Source: Chloroflexota bacterium (GTDB lineage Bacteria; Chloroflexota; Anaerolineae; UBA4142). From it: 64,000 nucleotides of DNA. The stretch is taken from contig JACRMI010000027.1 in assembly GCA_016215025.1 (NCBI GenBank), positions 62,001 to 126,000 on the forward strand. The letters run 5' to 3'. The notes beneath the pieces were generated by a model, which saw nothing but the letters and a program-made list of their open reading frames with translations, was not told the origin of the DNA and ran no database searches. The position numbers and the translations under genes are program-made. Numbering within the stretch: the first letter of the stretch is position 1; each line of letters begins with the position of its first letter. Positions 60,773 to 64,000 of this stretch are shown in pieces.

Positions 60773-60827
60773 GTAGGGCAAGTCTCCAACTTGCCTGATA
60801 TTTCTGCAAGTTGGAAGCTTGCGCTAC
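60773..60827. repeat. Palindrome of the GTAGGGCAAG family
   Basis: GTAGGGCAAGTCTCCAACTTGC and GCAAGTTGGAAGCTTGCGCTAC are imperfect inverted arms. Same family as 32456-32509. It lies between the regulator and the Band 7 gene. Confidence 0.68.
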
Positions 60828-60847
60828 TTTGCGAAGGAGGATAGAGC

Positions 60848-61777
60848 ATGAAAACCGGACTTTTTCGACCCAAGACGTTGAATGAACTGAAACAAACGAA
60901 TCCCATTGGCATCGCGTTATTCATTGTTATTTTGTTGTTGGGCATGTTGGCGAGTGGGCTCACTGGGGAGTTCCAGCGAAATGCGTTTCCTTGGTTTACG
61001 TTCCTTGGTTTTGCGATTGGCTTGACCGTCTTGTTCTCTTTGAAGATTGCGAATCAATGGGAGAAGGCAATCGTTTTGCGGTTTGGCAAGTTCAATCGAC
61101 TATCTGGTCCGGGCATGTTCTGGATTTTGCCGCTGATCGATACGATTCCATCCTGGATCGATCATCGTGTCATGGTGACGCCGTTCAAAGCGGAGCGCAC
61201 GTTGACGCGCGATACCGTTCCTGTCGATGTGGATGCGGTGTTGTTTTGGGTTGTGTGGGACGCGCAAAAAGCCGCGCTCGAAGTGGAAAATTATCGCGAT
61301 GCGATTGCCTGGGCAGCGCAGACCGCGTTGCGCGATGTGATCGGCAAGATGATGCTCGCCGACATTTTAGTTGGGCGCGACAAAATCGATGCCGAACTGC
61401 AAAAGATCATCGATCAGCGCACGACGCCATGGGGCGTGACGGTGCAATCGGTCGAAATCCGCGATGTCGTCATTCCGCAACTGCTCGAAGATGCGATGAG
61501 TCGCCAAGCGCAAGCCGAACGCGAACGCCAAGCGCGCGTCATCCTGGGTGAATCGGAAAAGCAGATCGCGGCAAGCTTTGCGGAGGCGGCGGCGCAGTAT
61601 GCGAACAATCCGACGGCGCTGCATTTGCGCGCGATGAATATGCTGTTTGAAGGTCTAAAAGAAAAGGGCGCGCTCGTCATCGTGCCGAGCAGCGCCGTCG
61701 ATACGATGAACCTGGGGGCGCTAACCGGCATCACAGCGTTGGCGAAACAAGTCGATAATAATCCGAAGGCAAGTTGA
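60848..61777 (+). CDS. SPFH/Band 7 (slipin-like) membrane protein
   Basis: 309 aa. Two N-terminal hydrophobic segments (~20-40 and ~46-66), then the Band 7 domain with EKAIVLRFGKFNRLSGPGMFW, DTVPVDVDAVLFWVVWD and WGVTVQSVEIRDVVIPQLLEDAMSRQAQAERERQARV, diagnostic of the stomatin/slipin type. The C-terminus is a coiled coil plus a short tail. Such proteins form oligomeric membrane scaffolds. No NfeD protease partner is next to it. ATG 60848 follows GAAGGAGGATAGAGC. Confidence 0.92.
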   Translation: MKTGLFRPKTLNELKQTNPIGIALFIVILLLGMLASGLTGEFQRNAFPWFTFLGFAIGLTVLFSLKIANQWEKAIVLRFGKFNRLSGPGMFWILPLIDTIPSWIDHRVMVTPFKAERTLTRDTVPVDVDAVLFWVVWDAQKAALEVENYRDAIAWAAQTALRDVIGKMMLADILVGRDKIDAELQKIIDQRTTPWGVTVQSVEIRDVVIPQLLEDAMSRQAQAERERQARVILGESEKQIAASFAEAAAQYANNPTALHLRAMNMLFEGLKEKGALVIVPSSAVDTMNLGALTGITALAKQVDNNPKAS

Positions 61778-61785
61778 GGTGATCG

Positions 61786-62013
61786 ATGGTTGAGCCAATT
61801 CAATGGGAATATCGCGTTAGAACGATTGGGTCGTCAATTATGGGCACGAAGGACGAAGCTATTGAAGAGACGTTGAACGAATGGGGCGAAGAAGGTTGGG
61901 AAGCGACTATGGTCTATACACCCGAAGGCAGTGGCAAGGTAACGATTGTTGCCAAGCGCCCGCTGACCGATGCGGTGCGTCGTGAACGTTCGATGCCAGG
62001 ATTGAGGCGCTGA
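61786..62013 (+). CDS. Small DUF4177-like protein
   Basis: A 75-aa soluble protein with WEYRVRTIG at the start and ETLNEWGEEGWEATMVYTPEGSG, the strand-helix-strand pattern of DUF4177. Function unknown. It begins 8 bases after the Band 7 gene and abuts the next ORF, so it belongs to the same operon. Confidence 0.7.
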   Translation: MVEPIQWEYRVRTIGSSIMGTKDEAIEETLNEWGEEGWEATMVYTPEGSGKVTIVAKRPLTDAVRRERSMPGLRR

Positions 62014-62014
62014 A

Positions 62015-62203
62015 ATGAGAACGCGACTTGGCGTTGCAGTTATCGTCGTTGCGCTGGTTTGGGCGGTGGTGATTCTGGCTGTATCAAATGTGATAGGCGA
62101 TGTGCCACAATCTTCCCGTGTGTTATCGATCTTGGGTGGCGGCGCGGCGGCGTGTATTATCTTGCTGGGTGGCATGATTGCGCAGGAACGAAGGGCAAAA
62201 TGA
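62015..62203 (+). CDS. Small two-helix membrane protein
   Basis: A 62-aa protein, nearly all membrane: helices at about 6-26 and 38-57, with a basic tail QERRAK. ATG 62015 lies one base after the previous stop, and its own stop overlaps the start of the CPBP gene (ATGA), so all are translationally coupled. No family recognised. Confidence 0.65.
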   Translation: MRTRLGVAVIVVALVWAVVILAVSNVIGDVPQSSRVLSILGGGAAACIILLGGMIAQERRAK

Positions 62204-63000
62204 TCTCGCACAAGAAATTCAACTGGAAAGTGTTTATTACGATTTGGCTTGCCACGATTTTTGGCGTGATTGCGATTATTCCATACTCGTTGGCAGTGCA
62301 AGGCGCATCGCTGGAAAAAATTGCGACTCAAATTCCGATTCCGCTGTTGCTTGCAATTCAAATCGGGCAGAATGCTATCATGTTCGGCGTGGCGACGATG
62401 TTGGGCTTGTTTCTTGCGAATCGCATTGGCTTGGGCGCGCCGATTCTCGAAGGATTCTTCGCGCGGCAAAGGGTGCGTGAGCAAATAAGATCGATCATTC
62501 TGCCATCGGTGATATTGGGCGTGGTGGCAGCGCTCATCATTATCGCTCTGGATGTTTTCTTGTTTTCGCCTGCGCTAAAGGCTGAACTTGGCGTACTGGC
62601 AGGCGAGCAGGGAGCGCAGAGTATTGCCAAACCTGCTGCATGGCAAGGATTTTTCGCATCGTTCTATGGCGGCATCAACGAAGAAGTTTTGCTGCGCTTG
62701 TTCTTGCTTACGTCGTTGGCATGGCTCGGCAAGTTTGTGAGCCACACGGCAGAGGGACGCCCAACGCTCGCGGTGCTTTGGATTGCGAATATTCTTACCG
62801 CAATTTTGTTCGGGCTGGGGCATTTGCCTGTCACGGCGATGGTGATTCCGCTGACACCGCTCGTCATCACGCGTGCGATTGTATTGAATGGCTTGGCGGG
62901 GCTGGCGTTCGGTTATCTCTATTGGAGGCGCGGCATCGAGTCCGCAATGCTTTCGCATTTCTCGGCGGACATAGTGCTGCATGTGTTGTTGGCAATGTAG
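62200..63000 (+). CDS. CPBP-family intramembrane glutamic protease
   Basis: 266 aa with about eight membrane helices. The ABI/CPBP motifs are complete: INEEVLLRLF (EExxxR), ILFGLGHLP (FxxxH) and SHFSADIVLH (HxxxD/N). Members are related to Rce1 and cleave substrates within the membrane, or act in bacteriocin immunity. ATG 62200 is inferred from overlap with the preceding stop; the longer ORF to 62059 is a frame shadow. Confidence 0.88.
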   Translation: MISHKKFNWKVFITIWLATIFGVIAIIPYSLAVQGASLEKIATQIPIPLLLAIQIGQNAIMFGVATMLGLFLANRIGLGAPILEGFFARQRVREQIRSIILPSVILGVVAALIIIALDVFLFSPALKAELGVLAGEQGAQSIAKPAAWQGFFASFYGGINEEVLLRLFLLTSLAWLGKFVSHTAEGRPTLAVLWIANILTAILFGLGHLPVTAMVIPLTPLVITRAIVLNGLAGLAFGYLYWRRGIESAMLSHFSADIVLHVLLAM

Positions 63001-63079
63001 TGAACAAACAGTGGAACAGCAAAGCAGCGGCACAGTAGGGAACGCTCGTCGTAGCGTTCCAACATCGAGACAGGGAAAC

Positions 63080-63520
63080 ATGAAAATCAATCGAATCGTT
63101 TCAATCGTCAGTTTGGTATTGGTCGTTTTGCTCGGCGCATGTTCGGCGGTGTCGCTGCCGCTCTCTGGTTCCGATCGAGATGCCGTGTTGGCGTACAGCG
63201 AAGCCAAGGTCGATAATTTGATGCAGTCGATGAATAACAACGACTTGGCTGCATTCTCGCGCGATCTCGACGACAAGATGAAGGGCGCGTTCACCGCTGA
63301 CTCTTTTGCCAAGATGCAGTCTCAGATCGGCGGCAAGATCGGCAAGTACGTCTCGCGTCAAGTATCGACTGTTCTGCGGACCGGCGATTATGTGACCATC
63401 ATTTACGCCGCGCGCTTTGAGAACGAAGACGCCGTAACCATGCGCGTCTCATTGGAAACCGCGGAGCCGCATCGCGTCAGCGGCTTGTGGTTCGACTCGG
63501 CGAAATTGCGCCAGCAATAA
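63080..63520 (+). CDS. Small lipoprotein, DUF3887-like
   Basis: 146 aa. Lipoprotein signal MKINRIVSIVSLVLVVLLGACS. The mature domain (NLMQSMNNNDLAAFSRDLDDKMKGAF, GKIGKYVSRQV, YVTIIYAARFENEDAVTMRVSLE) has the helix-then-sheet order of DUF3887/NTF2-like lipoproteins. Function unknown. ATG 63080 follows CAGGGAAAC; the longer frame starts in the preceding gene. Confidence 0.75.
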   Translation: MKINRIVSIVSLVLVVLLGACSAVSLPLSGSDRDAVLAYSEAKVDNLMQSMNNNDLAAFSRDLDDKMKGAFTADSFAKMQSQIGGKIGKYVSRQVSTVLRTGDYVTIIYAARFENEDAVTMRVSLETAEPHRVSGLWFDSAKLRQQ

Positions 63521-63538
63521 TTATCGCAGGAGAGAACG

Positions 63539-64000
63539 ATGTTGGGATATGCTTTACTTGTTGGTGGAATATTATTCGCGGCTGGAATTGCCACATACGT
63601 TTTTGCGCCCATCGTCGGCCCCAATCCGATTTTCGGCGTGCGCATTGGCTATGCGTACGCGAGCCGCGAAACCTGGGACAAGACGAATCGATTTGGCGGC
63701 GCGTTGATGGCGTTGGTTGGCACCGGCATTTTGATACTCGGCTTGCTGATGCAGACGATGAATTTTGCCGCACGCGATGGCATCACGATCATGACGGTTA
63801 TCATGCTTGTGACACTAGGTGCAGCTTTAGTGTGGATGTACCTCTACGCGCGCAACCTCGCGCAAGCGACGCCCATTGCGCGCGAATTGGTCTCGGTCCG
63901 ATTTCATTGGTATTACCTTGCGCCCGTTCTCGCGACATTTGCATTGTTGGTTGCATCCATGCTGGTGATTTATCCGACACTGCCAGCTGACCGTGTGCCA
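63539..64000 (+). CDS. SdpI/DUF1648-type membrane protein, 3' end beyond window
   Basis: At least 154 residues, with four hydrophobic helices. The first loop has GPNPIFGVRIGYAYASRETWDKTNRFGG, typical of the SdpI immunity/signalling family (G-x-R-x-x-x-T/Y-x-x-S-x-x-x-W-x-x-T/A-N). In B. subtilis SdpI binds the toxin SdpC and the autorepressor SdpR. Here it follows a GntR-led set, so an immunity role is possible but not shown. ATG 63539 follows CAGGAGAGAACG. No stop is reached by position 64000. Confidence 0.8.
   Translation, partial: MLGYALLVGGILFAAGIATYVFAPIVGPNPIFGVRIGYAYASRETWDKTNRFGGALMALVGTGILILGLLMQTMNFAARDGITIMTVIMLVTLGAALVWMYLYARNLAQATPIARELVSVRFHWYYLAPVLATFALLVASMLVIYPTLPADRVP

Noticed and set aside
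1..64000. tRNA, rRNA, transposase or prophage genes
   Set aside because: None was recognised in any gap or frame by eye; a tRNAscan or profile search was not possible.

Overview
The window looks like a chromosomal segment of a member of the Chloroflexota (Anaerolineae-like), probably from a metagenome assembly. This is inferred from gene content: a caa3-type oxidase operon, DUF5317 and HD-GYP genes, secreted proteins ending in an LPL-type tail, and many short palindromic repeats, including the one that reads as PSTSLRTG when translated. No rRNA, tRNA, CRISPR array, transposase or phage gene was found. Most genes are complete; fabF is cut at the left edge and an SdpI-like gene at the right edge.

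Layout. 0-3 kb: fabF (minus), then an AbrB-radical SAM fusion and a small conserved protein (plus). 3-10.5 kb: an eight-gene minus-strand operon ctaA-ctaB-coxB(cyt c)-coxA-coxC-coxD-ctaG-sco, enough for the catalytic core, heme A synthesis and copper delivery of an aa3/caa3 oxygen reductase. 10.8-22.2 kb: DUF47/PhoU-like protein, MFS transporter, aconitase, F420/NADP-type oxidoreductase, KdpE-KdpD with a small membrane protein but no kdpFABC, and urocanate hydratase. 22.3-25.5 kb: a compact locus with an unrecognised conserved protein, a strong promoter, a structured ~214-nt RNA enclosing a hydrophobic 29-codon ORF, a membrane HD-GYP protein and DUF5317. This is the best candidate here for an undescribed system. 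25.5-32.5 kb: MscL with a zinc ribbon, a NitT/TauT-type ABC importer, and an acyl-CoA dehydrogenase/acyl-CoA ligase pair.

32.6-39.4 kb: a secreted-protein operon (YadA-head-like repeat protein, astacin-type protease, small exported protein), an ECF sigma/anti-sigma pair, and an R2lox gene framed by mirrored pairs of miniature repeats. 39.5-51.3 kb: a signalling island (phytochrome-like histidine kinase, Rcp1-type regulator, a 1537-aa PAS/GAF/HD-GYP protein, a degenerate REC-GAF-GGDEF protein, a GAF-GAF-HD-GYP protein, a TPR protein), which points to heavy use of cyclic-dinucleotide hydrolysis. 51.3-60.3 kb: secreted subtilisin, lipoprotein, methyltransferase, FG-GAP repeat protein and a second zinc protease. 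60.3-64 kb: a GntR/YtrA-type regulator with its operator, followed by a membrane and envelope gene set (Band 7, small proteins, CPBP protease, DUF3887-like lipoprotein, SdpI-like).

All functional names come from reading the translations; no database search was run.
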